Made by a program: the position numbers and the translations under genes. The notes beneath the pieces were generated by a model. The model ran no database searches. It was given only the letters and a program-made list of their open reading frames with translations, and was not told the DNA's origin. DNA of 64,000 nt from Hevea brasiliensis (taxonomy: Eukaryota; Streptophyta; Magnoliopsida; Malpighiales; Euphorbiaceae): the NCBI RefSeq assembly GCF_030052815.1, contig NC_079499.1, positions 85,475,183 through 85,539,182 of the forward strand, written 5' to 3'. How positions within the stretch are numbered: position 1 is the stretch's first letter; the number at the start of each line of letters is the position of its first letter. Below are positions 1-11,745 of this stretch, one piece after another.

Positions 1-1620
1 TTCTTCCATGAGAGCCTCTCCGGGGCAGCCTTGAGATGGTGCATTCAGTTGGACAGGAGCAAACTGCGCTCCTGGAAAGATTTGGCAGATGCTTTCCTGA
101 AGCAGTATAAATTTAACTGTGATGTGGCCCCCACAAAGAGAGACCTCCAAAACCTAGTACAGAGAGATAGGGAAAGCTTCAAGGAATATGCCCAAAGATG
201 GAGGGAGAAGGCTGCAGAAGTATATCCCCCAGTGACTGACAATGAACTATGCTCTTTGTTCATAGAGGCGTTAAAGGCTCCTTATTTCAATCTGATGATT
301 GGAAATACCTCCAATAGCTTCTCGGATATTATCCAAGCTGGCGAGAGGATAGAAGCTAATTTAAGGATGGGATGACTGCAGGAGTTGACTGAGAACCGTA
401 CAAAGAAAAATGCCAATTTTGGCAAAAGGAAGGAGGGTGATGTGCATTCCATCACCCGACAGAACAATCACTCCCCACTTCCTCAAAATAACTACCGGCC
501 ATATCCTCCCCCTCATGGCCAAACCATTGCAAACGTTCCACCCCCTTTCCCAAATTATCCTCACCCATGCCCACAGTATCCACCACCTATAAATTACCAA
601 CCCAGACCGTTTCCTCCACCTACTCAACCCAGACCGCCTCAAAACAACCCGAGACCACCAAGAAATCCTGATCCACCTCTGCCCCTGCCACTCAGCGAAA
701 TATACTGATATCTCGTCGGTATAAACCAGATAGTATCCATTCCCCTTAACCCAACTCAGCCGCCATACCCTAAGTGGTATGATGCCACTACCCGGTGTGA
801 GTATCATGGAGGGGCGCAAGGGCACTCGATTGACAATTGCGGGGCACTCAGAGGGAGAGTGCATGCCTTAATCAGGAATGGGTGGTTGAAGATTGAGGGA
901 AATGCTTCCCTCCCCAATGTTACCTCAAACCCGTTGCCCAATCATAATACGGGAAATGGTGTAAACATGATAGAGTCAGACAGAGAGGGGTCGGCACCAG
1001 AGGTAGACGAGCTAATTCCTCACTTTGAGGAAATTTTTAGAATGGCAGTAAGGGAAGGTTACCTCCACCCTCAAGCCCCAAAACTTGAGGTTGAAACGAG
1101 ATGCCCCTATCATGGAGGAGCAACTGGCCATGAGCTGCAAAATTGTGAAGAATTTAAGCAAGAGGTCCAGAACTTATTGTCCCTCAAAGTTCTGAGATGC
1201 CAGGCAAGGTCCAAAATGGAGGAAGGAGTAAATACAGCCCGACTTGGCCAAAACGCCTCCACCCCTAATCACAGAATCACTTTCTCACTCCCAATATCCT
1301 CACTTCCAGTGACAATCATACGAACCCTGCCTCAGCTTCTTGTTACAAACACCCATGCCATACCTTGGAATTATAACTTCCAAGTTTTCACCCAAGGAGC
1401 ATCAAGCAGTACATCGGTTCCTAATCTTGCTTCACCTTCGGCACCTCCAAAACCATGCTTCACTCCTCATGAGCATTTCAAGATGACTTATGCCAGACCT
1501 ACCAGTAGTATTACTCCCCAAACTAATCCTCAGCCCATCACTGCCACAAAATCCTCCCCACCTGAGCAAGAAGTCGAGTTTATAACTCGAAGTGGGAGAT
1601 GTTAAGGGTATGAAGAAAAA
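1..1620 (+). pseudogene. gag: gag of element A (5'-truncated by window, with stops)
   Basis: This encodes the capsid/nucleocapsid polyprotein that packages element RNA in cytoplasmic particles. Positions 31-375 hold a retrotrans_gag-type domain (WKDLADAFLKQY, RESFKEYAQRWREKA, ELCSLFIEALKAPYF). A stop at 373-375 and another near 706-720 break the frame. A proline-rich linker follows at 470-700. Two knuckle-like motifs of pattern C-x2-H-x5-H-x4-C occur, CEYHGGAQGHSIDNC at 796-840 and CPYHGGATGHELQNC at 1102-1146, in place of the usual CCHC knuckle; this doubled CHHC arrangement is typical of Tat-lineage Gag. The last open stretch runs 859-1605 and ends in TRSGR, just before the protease region. 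Confidence 0.85.
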
Positions 1621-1644
1621 GAAAAGAAGAGAGGGAAAGTAAAA

Positions 1645-2256
1645 ATGGGAGAGCCCCAAGAGAATACAGGAGAGGAGGTTGAGAGAATGGAGAGAGGAGA
1701 ACTCGCCAGGTCGAACGAAGATGAGGAGCTGTTGCTTCAAATAATGAAGCAGAGTGAATATGACGTGGTTGAGCAATTAAGGAAAACACCTGCCCGAATT
1801 TCACTATTGTCACCAATTTTGAGCTCAGAGGTACATCGTCAAGCCCTGCAGAAAATTCTGGATCAGGCCTTTGTAAACCCCGACATCACACCTGGGCAGT
1901 TCGAGAAGATAGTGGGACAAATTCAGGCATCCAGTTTTGTCACCTTTTCTGAAGAAGAGATAGACCCTGCAGGCTTAATGCACACTAGAGCTCTGCATGT
2001 GACGGTGAAATGAAAAGGTTGTATAGTCGCCAACGTTCTTATTGATAATGGATCCGCGCTCAATGTACTGCCTAATGCCACCTTGGCTAGGCTGCCAGTT
2101 GACCGTTCAAATATACATCAGAGTGCTATGGTGGTAAGAGCCTTTGACGGTACAAGAAGAGAAGTGTTGGGAGACATTGACTTACCCCTTGAAATTAGCG
2201 CATGCACCTTCAACATCACATTCCAAGTGATGAACATTGAACCTGCCTACACTATG
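1645..2256 (+). pseudogene. pro: Protease region of element A, first part
   Basis: Positions 1645-2013 are open (motifs such as LLLQIMKQSEYDVVEQL and ALQKIL). A TGA at 2011-2013 interrupts the frame, which then continues to 2256. The continuation carries the retropepsin active-site stretch LIDNGSALNVLP (near 2038-2075), with the catalytic Asp inside D-N-G-S. The frame is cut after AYTM by copia element C and resumes in the same frame at 11746 (LLGRPWIH), the usual C-terminal aspartic-protease motif of this lineage. The enzyme would mature the Gag-Pol polyprotein. The stop and the 9.5 kb insertion make it non-functional. Confidence 0.85.
2252..2256. repeat. Target-site duplication of element C, left copy
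   Basis: CTATG directly precedes the LTR start TGAAGG and is repeated at 11741-11745 directly after the other LTR. Confidence 0.93.
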
Positions 2257-4360
2257 TGAAGGAACGGAAGCGTGAAAAACACAAGTTTATACCATTGAAT
2301 TCAAAAATTTTCACCTAGGGTCACATGCATAATGCAAGATTTATTTTTATCTATTTGATTTCAATGATAAACAACATATTAAAACTCTTTTAATATGTTT
2401 TTGGATCTGTATTTGCCATTTAAGATTTTAAAATTAATCAGATTAATTTTAGAACCCTAGATTAAATCAAGAACGATTACACTAACCTCTTGATGCACTG
2501 CAGCGTGTCTGCGCCTTTGAGATTCGTCTTCAGGACACCAGATGTTGTCCCTCTAGCTTTTCCACACCAAGAACACCTATGGCAGCCCTTGAACAGCTTC
2601 TAAAGCCTTTTCTATTAATTAGAAATTCAAGTTCTGCCTTTTAAGAGATTAGAGATGTAAACAGGACACTAGAAACAATTCCTAGTGTTCTTAATTCAAG
2701 AGATTGATGGCTAATCTCTTTGAATTGACAAGAGATGAAGAAGAAGAGATAAAAACCCTCAAAGTGGCGTGACAAAGGAGTGTGGCTGCTGGTTGTGTTT
2801 TATTTTCTCATAACAACACTTAAATAGCTAGGTTAACACATTAAACCCTTGCCACATGTCACCTTTGATTAGCTCTAGGTTTAAGTGACCCAATCACATT
2901 GTGCCAAGTGTCAAACCTATATTTAATCTTGATTTTAATCATCTTACATGATTAAAAACATTTGGCAAGCTTATGTGTTATGCCATGTGTCACCATCTCA
3001 TGGTGCCACGTGTCACAATCGTGAAATGACCAAAATGCCCTCGTGTCTTAATTTTGAGTTCTTAACCCAAAATAATTATTTTCTTCTTCTAATTAATTTA
3101 TATCAAATATAAATTAATTAATTAATCTCTATTAATTAATTTCTCATCAATTAAATTCATATTTAAACACTTTAAATATAAATTTAATTTATACTACACA
3201 TCCAATAATCTAGATTTGGTTTCAAGTCATGCTAGGGACTTTGCAATTTAATTGCAAACCAAACCTATTTAATTAATCAATTAAACTCTTTAATTAATTA
3301 ATTAAATCATATTTAAATAGGTGATAACTTGTGTATGTGTGTGACTTACTAGGCTCATCACTAATTGGCAATGAGACATGATATCAACTCATAATATCAT
3401 CAGAACTCTTTCTTACCATAAATGATTTCTCTAAATCATTTTATGAACCTCATAGACCATGGTTAACACCTAGCATAGCATGCATGGCCACCCAATTAGT
3501 AATAAGATTTACCTTAAATGAACCTATAATCATATGTTACCATGCACTAGAATCTCTCTGTTACAAAATCCCAACTCAAGCTGGAGTCATGGTTTATGTC
3601 AAACTCCATTTGCTATGAATATTATGTTCTATTTTAATTCCAGTTCTTGATTAAAAGATTTTTCTCATCAGAAACTCTTTTCTGAATAAATCTATCTGTC
3701 CTGGCCAGGAACTTGAAACATCAAGAACAATTAAATGAACATAGGATTTTATCTCTATTTACTTAGAGGAACAGATTCCATCTTGATCAACACCTACCTC
3801 CATATATAACTAGTAGGAGCCAACACATGCCCATATACCCATACACAGTACAAGTATGAAAGCAGTATCAAACTCAAACTACCTATATACAAGATAACTG
3901 TGCTATCTCAGGTCTAAAGATTATATGCACTGATATGATTTATGATAAAACATTGACAAGAGTAAACTCCATGTGCTTGTCATAAGTGTCACTGGTTCGG
4001 CCTACTTATCATTTATAAGTGCCTATCATGTTTGTTATATGGCATGAGACTCACCATTCCATCTTATTTATATCTCATATAAATAACTTGGTAACAAACA
4101 TGAATACAATCTTTCTAGATAAGTCATGTCCTTATTATGAAGTATCCTCGATTGTGAACCTATTTATGATACTTTGTGCTATAAATATTGTCACTCATAT
4201 TCTTAACAACTTAAGAATAAAATTTCTAACAAAATATCAATGGACCTTTTCTATTACACATAAATATATTATATAAATAGAAAAGTGGAAATGCCATTTA
4301 TTAATAAAAATATGTACAAGATACATACTAAATGATATGCTCTAGGGCATACTACTAACA
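2257..4360 (-). repeat. 3' LTR of element C (2.1 kb)
   Basis: In element orientation it starts TGTTAGTAGTATGCCC and ends TTCCGTTCCTTCA. It is AT-rich with many TTAATTAATT runs (3050-3310). A conserved CTATTTAAG (minus strand, 2819-2827) about 1.5 kb into the LTR is the best TATA candidate; the same box sits in all four LTRs of this family. An 85-codon open frame (4019-4276, plus strand) recurs in every copy but is antisense to the element and has no known domain. Confidence 0.93.
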
Positions 4361-4372
4361 ATCTCCCACTAG
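4361..4372 (-). promoter_or_regulatory. Polypurine tract of element C
   Basis: Minus strand TAGTGGGAGAT lies directly before the LTR start TGTTAGTAG. Its position and strand fix the element's direction. Confidence 0.8.
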
Positions 4373-4439
4373 TACTAGAGCCATTCATTACAATATCTTA
4401 GACCTATCTTCTCAAGATGTCGGTCTAACTGAGTCTGTG

Positions 4440-5486
4440 ACATAGGCTTAGTGAATGGATCAGCTGGATTTTTCAGCTGATGTTATTTTTCAGCATGGCT
4501 ATATCGCCTTGCCCAACTATATCTCTGATAATGTGGTAGTGCCTTTCTATGTGTTTGGATTTTGGGTGAGACCTTAGTTCCTTAGCCTTTATGACTGCTC
4601 CATTATTGTCACAGTGTAATGGTACTGCTGACTCAATGGAAGGAACTACTGTAAGTTCTATTACGAACTTCTTTATCCAAATAGCTTCCTTTGCAGCATC
4701 TGATGCGGCAATATACTCAGCCTCTATAGTGGAATCTGCAGTCGTGCTCTGTTTGGAACTCTTCCAACTGACTGCACCTCCATTACAAATGAACACATAT
4801 CCAGAGGTAGACTTTCTATCATCGATATCTGATTGGAAATCAGAATCAGTATAACCATCCAATTGCAAGTCTCCACTTCTATAAATCAAGAATAAATCCT
4901 TAGTTCTTCTCAAGTACTTAAGGATATTCTTGACAGCTATCTAGTTTTCCAAACTTGGATTGGATTGATACCTGCTAGTCAAACTAACAGCATATGCGAT
5001 ATCCGGCCTTGTACATAACATTGCATACATTAAACTTCCAATAGCCGAAGCATATGGAATCCTGGCCATCTTATCTCTTTCTTCAGGTGTCTTTGGAGAC
5101 ATCTCTTTAGAAAGGTGGATACTATGTCTCACTGGCAACAATCCTCTCTTGGAATCAAGCATGTTAAACCTCTTTAACACCTTTTCCAAGTATAGACTTT
5201 GGGATAAACCAATTATTCTTTTCACTCTATCTCTATAGATGCGAATCCCAAGAATATAGGTTGCCTCCCCTAAGTCTTCCATGGAGAATGTATTTGACAA
5301 CCATACCTTTATAGTCGTCAACATACCTATGTCATTACCCATCAATAGTATGTCATCCACATATAAGACAAGGAAAGTGATAGCACTGTCACTAACCTTC
5401 TTATATACACATGGCTCATCCTCATTTTTGATAAAACCAAAGGATTTAATGGCTTCATCAAAACGGATGTTCTAACTCCTCGAAGC
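4440..5486 (-). pseudogene. RT/RNH: RT C-terminal half and RNase H of element C
   Basis: YVDD is present near 5349-5360 (YVDDILLMGND), followed by FSMEDLGEATYILGIRIYRD, MYAMLCTRPDIAYAVS and, after a stop near 4938-4940, the RNase H (GYTDSDFQSDIDDRKSTSGY, STIEAEYIAASDAAKEAIW, CDNNGAVIKAKE, SKHIERHYHIIRDIV). The copia RNase H acidic residues are visible. A stop near 5475-5486 separates this part from the upstream RT. The last codons run to about 4440, near the PPT. Confidence 0.9.
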
Positions 5487-6983
5487 TTATTTCAACCCAT
5501 AAATGGATCGCTTTAGCTTGCATACCTTGGAACCATCTTGGGATTCAAATCCCCTAGGTTGTTCCATGAAAATGTTTTCTTCAATGTATCCATTGAGAAA
5601 AGTCGCTTTTGACATCCATCCGCCAAATCTCATAATCATAGTATGCACTATTGCTAATAAAATCCTAATTGATTTAAGCATGGCAACAAAGCAGAAAGTC
5701 TCCTCATAGTCGATTCCTTGCCTTTGGCGAAACCCTTTCGCCACTAGCCTTGCCTTATAGGTCTCTACCTTTCCATCAGAACCAATTTTCTTCTTGAAAA
5801 CCCATTTGTTCCCTATAGGTATAATACCTTCAGGTGGGTCAACAAGATCCCAAACTTGATTCTTATACATGGAATCAATCTCGGATTTCATAGCTTCAAT
5901 CCATTTTGAAGAGTCTATATTTGATATAGCTTCTTCATAGGTAAGTGGATCATGTCCATGATCTACTTCTTCATGAGTCGACAACTCTTGTTCTTCTTCA
6001 TGAAGAAAACCATATCTCACTGGTGGGTGAGATACCCTGGTTGTTCTACGAGGAACAGCTGTAGATGTTTCATCAATGGGTATAGGTTGACTAGATGGAT
6101 CTATATCCATCTGATCTGTTGGTTGATCAGAATTCTCCAATTCTAACTCTATTTGCCTTCCTTTGCCTCCTTCTTGAACAAACTGTTGTTCAAGAAATAT
6201 GGCATCTCTACTTATCACAACCTTTTGTGAAGTAGGCAAACAAAAATAATATCCAAAACTATCTTTTGGATATCCAACAAATTGACCTTTTTCTGATCTG
6301 GTCTCCAATTTATCAGTGTTCAGCTTTTTGATATAAGCTGGACAACTCCAAATCTTAACATGCTTTAGACTTGGTTTTCTTCCATGCCATATCTCATAAG
6401 GTGTGGAAGAAACTGATTTTGATGGAATCCTATTCAGAATATACAAAGCTGATTCTAATGCAAATCCCCAAAAGAAGATTGGCATATCAGTATAGCTCAT
6501 CATACTACGTACCATATCCAATAGGATACGATTTCTCCTTTCAGATACACCATTCAGTTGTGTTGTTCCTGGAGGAGTCAGCTGAGAAACAATGCCATGC
6601 TCTCTCAAGTATTCATCAAATTTAGTACTCAAATATTCACCTCCACGATCTGATCGAAGAGCTTTAATACTCTTTCCTGTTTGATTTTCTACTTCAGATT
6701 TAAATTCTTTGAACTTTTCAAAAAATTCATGTTTGTATTTCATCAAATACAAATACCCAAACCTTGATTTATCATCAGTAAAGGTAATAAAATAATGAAA
6801 ACCCCCTCTAGCCATTTCTTTAAATGGACCACATACATCACTATGTATTAGTTCCAAAATTTTTTCAGCTCTTAGCCCTTGTCCAACAAAGGGTGTAAGA
6901 TTCACAAGTTGGAGTAGGCTCAGAGCCCAATGAGGATAGAATTCCCATTTTCTCCAATTTTGCAATCCTATCTTCTGCAACAT
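5487..6983 (-). pseudogene. IN/RT: Integrase core and RT N-terminal half of element C
   Basis: A 498-codon open frame. The integrase triad is visible: HSDVCGP (Asp), RSDRGGEY (Asp) and NGVSERRNR (Glu). The copia C-terminal block WSCPAYIKKL/KGQFVGYPKDSFGYYF follows, then an acidic linker and RT (WIEAMKSEIDSMYKNQVWDL, KWVFKKKIGSDGKVETYKAR, GIDYEETFCFVAMLKSIR). Just after this the frame is shifted: FGGWMSKATFLNG is read where the neighbouring frame gives HDYEIWRMDVK with the catalytic Asp, so two nearby compensating indels alter this segment. The frame ends at KLKRSIYGLK with a stop. Confidence 0.92.
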
Positions 6984-7143
6984 GACATAACCTTAAGTGC
7001 CAAATATATTTTGAACTTGAGTTGGTTTTCACCATGGCATTGCATTCATTTAGATTGCTATACTCTGGCCAGTGGAAAAACTTTCTTACTGGCAATGGAA
7101 ACACTTTCCGGTTGGCAATAGAAACACTTTCCTTTGCCTCCAT
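6865..7143 (-). pseudogene. Remnant of GAG-pre-integrase and truncated zinc/protease region of element C
   Basis: KYIWHLRLCHVAEDRIAKLEKMGIL (with positions 6950-7030) is the GAG-pre-integrase/HHCC start, but the following part is frameshifted relative to the integrase core. In front of it, instead of the ~150-200 residues of copia protease, there are two or three copies of a short phrase (VSIANRKVFPLPV and variants). The protease active-site D-T/S-G motif is not seen in any frame here. I infer an internal deletion plus local duplication. Confidence 0.7.
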
Positions 7144-7904
7144 CAGCTTTAGTCTTCCTTTTCTGTTTAGCTATTTTCTTGGAAGGACCAGGAATCTGAG
7201 GTTTCTTTTTCTTATTGCCCTTCTTCTTGTTGGACTTTCCAGCACAAGAAGATGCAACCAAAGCTACCTCTTTTCCTTTATTACCTGGCATATTCTTTTG
7301 GGCAATAACCAGCATGTTAAGTAAACCAGCTAAGGTGCATTCCTGTTTAGTCATATGGAAATTTGTCACAAAATTCCCAAAAGACTCAGGAAGGGACTGA
7401 AGGATCAAATCCGTCTGTAATTGGAAATCCATGTTGAAGTCAAGATGTTCCAACTGCTCAATTAGTCGAATCATCTTGTGGACATGATCCCCAACATTCT
7501 GTCCCTCAGACATCCTCATACGGAATAGCTATCTAGATATCTCATACCTAGCATTCCTGCTGTGCTCACCATACAACTCTTATAGGTGAAGGAGGATCTC
7601 ACTCGCACTCTGCATGTTCTCATGTTGCTTCTGTAACTCATTACTCATGGTAGCAAGCATGTAACACTTAGCTCTCATATCATGCTCCTTCCACTTGTCC
7701 AAAGTATCATGTTCCTCTTGTATGGCCTCTGGAGGTAAGGGACCAGGAACATTTGAATCTAGAACATATCCTATATGTTCAAGGTTCAGGACAAGTTTCA
7801 AATTTCTTAGCCAATCGCATGATTAGGTCTGTCAACCTATTGTGATCAAGTATTCTTTCAAGGATATTGGATGTTGGTGTTTGTTTTGTGATAATTATTA
7901 TCAT
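7058..7904 (-). pseudogene. gag: gag of element C (copia-type, frameshifted)
   Basis: The probable start is the ATG at 7904-7902 (MIIIITKQTPTSNILERIL). A frameshift near 7820 moves the reading into DWLRNLKLVLNLEHIGYVL, the usual UBN2/copia-gag block. KWKEHDMRAKCYMLATMSNE and, after stops near 7530-7580, RMSEGQNVGDHVHKMIRLIEQ, LPESFGNFVTNFHM and the basic KGNKKKKPQIPGPSKK follow. The zinc knuckle begins (GKCFYC) but is cut after two cysteines and joined to the repeated VSIASKKVFPL phrase, so nucleic-acid binding is probably lost. Confidence 0.85.
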
Positions 7905-8097
7905 AAAATTAATTGCAGAAATAACCAGATTAATTAGTAAATGTATCATGTAATTAACCAAATATGATTATGGTCTTTTAATCAAATTGGTCCTCCCACT
8001 AACTTAGCGAATCCTACACTTCCAAAGTAGAAAATAGAAATCCTAGTTGGATGGATTTCTAGTGGGTGATTGAATTCTTATAATTCTATTGATCATC

Positions 8098-8310
8098 CTC
8101 AGGTACATCCATTATTGGAATTACAATAAACTATAAGTGAGCAACTCCTTGCCCATCACATCTCATGTGAGGTTCAATCCTTTACCTAGCCCCTAATGCT
8201 CAAAATCTCAGGTACATCCATTATTGACTTATCTTGCATTAGTTAAGTTGATCCCATTGAGCCAGTAATTATGCAAATAATTTTAATGTCCTCAGGTACA
8301 TCCAATATTG
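8098..8310. repeat. Three dispersed copies of a CAGGTACATCC phrase in the element C leader
   Basis: TCAGGTACATCCATTATTG is found near 8099 and 8211, and TCAGGTACATCCAATATTG near 8292. The copies sit about 110 and 80 bp apart within otherwise unrelated AT-rich sequence. Confidence 0.85.
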
Positions 8311-9052
8311 GCCACTAAACCATTTACATATTTACAACATCTCATGCTTAACAATTATTCTTAAGAAAATCTCTTAAATTAATTGCATCTCATGCAACTA
8401 TTTAAAATTTCTTAAAATAATTGCCCCAATGGAGGGCTTATGTTATAATTACTTTAATTATAGCATTTCCAACTTAATCATTTGTTTGGAAGATTTTATA
8501 GCCATCCTTATTACTATTAAGGTCTCACTTTGCACATTATCCATTTAGCATGCATATATCATATAATTGCATACATTCCCATACATCTCATGCATTCATG
8601 GATAAGCAGTAAATATGGTATGATCATGGACTTTCTAAGGGATTCAATTCTGAGCCACTAAGAATTGAATCAGGGCATTCCTAGGTGCATTTCATTCATT
8701 CATTTTACAAGAGTTGCTGAAGGAGTACATAATCAACACTTGATATTGAATTCCTCCCACTGGTCCCACCAATGCTCTTGACCTCCTTGAACTTCTTGTA
8801 ATCCAATATTACATAGTAATCCTTGGCATATTAAGGCGAATTTACAAGAACTTAAATAAATAAAATTATAACCCAAAAATTATTACAAACTTAATAATAC
8901 ATGCCCAAAATAAATTAAAATAAATTAATTAATTTACAATCCCAAAGAAACATAAAAGAAATAAATCCAATCACATTGGTCTTTTATAGTCCATGATCAT
9001 CCATCATGCATATCACTATTTAACAATTAAATAAAACATACATACTTAAATT

Positions 9053-9395
9053 AAATTGAATATCTCATATTCAACTTAAAAATCCAGATTTGAATATGAT
9101 TCAAATAAATTTAAAAATTCAGATTTGAATCTCATTCAAACAAATTTAAAAATTCAGATTTGAATCACATTCAAACATTTTTTAAAAAATCAGATTTGAA
9201 TCACATTCAAACATTTTTTTAAAAAATCAGATCTGAATTTTATTCAGTCAATTTTAAAAAATCAGATTTAAATATGATTCAAACAGCTTTAAAAATTCAT
9301 ATTTGAATCACATTCAAACAACTTTTAAAATTCAGATTTGAATCACATTCAAACAATTTTTAAAATTCTGATTTGAATCATAATTTAATTGTGTG
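9053..9395. repeat. ~38-bp degenerate tandem array in the element C leader
   Basis: About eight to nine units built around AAAAATTCAGATTTGAATCA followed by CATTCAAACA. Each unit has the inverted pair TTTGAAT...ATTCAAA around CAC or ATG, so single-stranded copies could fold into short hairpins. The array is close to the PBS and would lie near the 5' end of the genomic RNA. Confidence 0.9.
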
Positions 9396-9630
9396 ATTAA
9401 AACTACTAATTAAACACTTTAATTAGTCAAAAATAGGCCTTAGATCATACAACAATTGCAGAATTAAAAGCCAAACCTTGAACCACCCATGGAAGCCAAA
9501 CCATGTGCACCATTGATGGTGTTTTTCAAGCATGCCGCCACACCTCCATTGCAACCAGCAATGGATAAATCATCTCATGATCAAAACACACAATTAAATA
9601 TATAATCAACAATCTAAATGGCAAATATAG

Positions 9631-9644
9631 TGGCTCTGATACCA
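9631..9644 (-). promoter_or_regulatory. Primer binding site of element C (initiator Met tRNA)
   Basis: Minus strand TGGTATCAGAGCCA lies two bases from the LTR. TGGTATCAGAGC is the complement of the 3' end of plant initiator methionine tRNA, the usual copia primer. Confidence 0.92.
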
Positions 9645-9646
9645 AT

Positions 9647-11740
9647 TGAAGGAACGGAAGCGTGAAAAACACAAGTTTATACCATTGAATTCAAAAATTT
9701 TCACCTAGGGTCACATGCATCATGCAAGATTTATTTTTATCTATTTGATTTCAATGATAAACAACATATTAAAACTCTTTTAATATGTTTTTGGATCTGT
9801 ATTTGCCATTTAAGATTTTAAAATTAATCAGATTAATTTTAGAACCCTAGATTAAATCAAGAACGATTACACTAACCTCTTGATGCAATCGCAGTGTCTG
9901 CGCTTTGAGATTCGTCTTGAGGACACGGATGTTGTCCTCTAGCTTGTCCACACCAAGAACACCTATGGCAGCCCTTGAACAGCTTCTAAAGCCTTTTCTA
10001 TTAATTAGAAATTCAAGTTCTGCCTTTTAAGAGATTAGAGATGTAAACAGGACACTAGAAACAATTCCTAGTGTTCTTAATTCAAGAGATTGATGGCTAA
10101 TCTCTTTGAATTGACAAGAGATGAAGAAGAAGAGATAAAAACCCTCAAAGTGGCGTGACAAAGGAGTGTGGCTGCTGGTTGTGTTTTATTTTCTCATAAC
10201 AACACTTAAATAGCTAGGTTAACACATTAAACCCTTGCCACATGTCACCCTTTGATTAGCTCTAGGTTTAAGTGACCCAATCACATTGTGCCAAGTGTCA
10301 AACCTATATTTAATCTTGATTTTAATCATCTTACATGATTAAAAAACATTTGGCAAGCTTATGTGTTATGCCATGTGTCACCATCTCATGGTGCCACGTG
10401 TCACACTGTGAAATGACCAAAATGCCCCTGTGTCTTAATTTTGAGTTCTTAACCCAAAATAATTATTTTCTTCTTCTAATTAATTTATATCAAATATAAA
10501 TTAATTAATTAATCTCTATTAATTAATTTCTCATCAATTAAATTCATATTTAAACACTTTAAATATAAATTTAATTTATACTACACATCCAATAATCTAG
10601 ATTTGGTTTCAAGTCATGCTAGGGACTTTGCAATTTAATTGCAAACCAAACCTATTTAATTAATCAATTAAACTCTTTAATTAATTAATTAAATCATATT
10701 TAAATAGGTGATAACTTGTGTATGTGTGTGACTTACTAGGCTCATCACTAATTGGCAATGAGACATGATATCAACTCATAATATCATCAGAACTCTTTCT
10801 TACCATAAATGATTTCTCTAAATCATTTTATGAACCTCATAGACCATGGTTAACACCTAGCATAGCATGCATGGCCACCCAATTAGTAATAAGATTTACC
10901 TTAAATGAACCTATAATCATATGTTACCATGCACTAGAATCTCTCTGTTACAAAATCCCAACTCAAGCTGGAGTCATGGTTTATGTCAAACTCCATTTGC
11001 TATGAATATTATGTTCTCTTTTAATTCCAGTTCTTGATTAAAAGATTTTTCTCATCGAAACTCTTTTACGAATAAATCTATCTGTCTGCCAGAACTTGAA
11101 AAATCAAGAAAAATTAAATGAACATAGGATTTTATCTCTATTTACTTAGAGGAACAGATTCCATCTTGATCAACACCTACCTCCATATATAACTAGTAGG
11201 AGCCAACAGATGCCCATATACCCATACACGGTACAAGTATGAAAGCGATCAAACTCAAACTACCTATATACAAGATAACTGTGCTATCTCAGTCTAAAGA
11301 TTATATGCATCGATATGATTTATGACAAAACATTGACAAGAGTAAACTCCATGTGCTTGTCATAAGTGTCACTGGTTCGGCCTACTTATCATTTATAAGT
11401 GCCTATCATGTTTGTTATATGGCATGAGACTCACCATTCCATCTTATTTATATCTCATATAAATAACTTGGTAACAAACATGAATACAATCTTTCTAGAT
11501 AAGTCATGTCCTTATTATGAAGTATCCTCGATTGTGAACCTATTTATGATACTTTGTGCTAGAAATATTGTCACTCATATTCTTAACAACTTAAGAATAA
11601 TATTTCTAACAAAATATCAATGGACCTTTTCTATTACACATAAATATATTATATAAACAGAAAAGTGGAAATGCCATTTATTAATAAAAATATGTACAAG
11701 ATACATACTAAATGATATGCTCTAGGGCATACTACGAACA
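9647..11740 (-). repeat. 5' LTR of element C (2.1 kb)
   Basis: Nearly identical to 2257-4360 with scattered substitutions and small indels (for example around 9880-9945 and 11056-11110). The TATA-like CTATTTAAG is at 10205-10213 (minus strand). The antisense 85-codon open frame recurs at 11399-11656. Confidence 0.94.
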
Positions 11741-11745
11741 CTATG
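11741..11745. repeat. Target-site duplication of element C, right copy
   Basis: CTATG directly after the LTR end GAACA. Removing the element and one copy restores the protease frame of A. Confidence 0.93.

Larger units (their letters stand above)
7905..9630 (-). other. 5' leader of element C
   Basis: This 1.7-kb untranslated region lies between PBS and gag. It is AT-rich and has no credible open frame. It contains two repeat sets (8098-8310 and 9053-9395), listed separately. Confidence 0.8.
2257..11740 (-). mobile_element. Element C: complete Ty1/copia retrotransposon
   Basis: It is bounded by LTRs at 2257-4360 and 9647-11740 with TGAAGG...TAACA/GAACA ends (plus-strand reading) and flanked by the 5-bp duplication CTATG (2252-2256, 11741-11745). 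The PBS lies next to the right LTR and the PPT next to the left LTR, so it is transcribed leftwards. Domain order gag, integrase, RT, RNase H is the copia order. It lies in the protease of A. The two LTRs differ by a few tens of positions by eye, suggesting a fairly recent insertion. Coding capacity is damaged: gag stops and frameshifts, and most of the protease is missing. Confidence 0.95.

Noticed and set aside
361..864. A 167-codon minus-strand open frame
   Set aside because: It is a shadow of gag of A with no domain and unusual Trp/Arg content.
4591..4854. Plus-strand open frame opposite RNase H of C
   Set aside because: It mirrors the conserved RNase H coding strand and has no recognisable domain.
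9631..9644. tRNA-like match considered as a tRNA gene
   Set aside because: It is only the complement of the tRNA 3' end next to an LTR, so a primer binding site; the same holds for 50572-50583 and 32551-32568.
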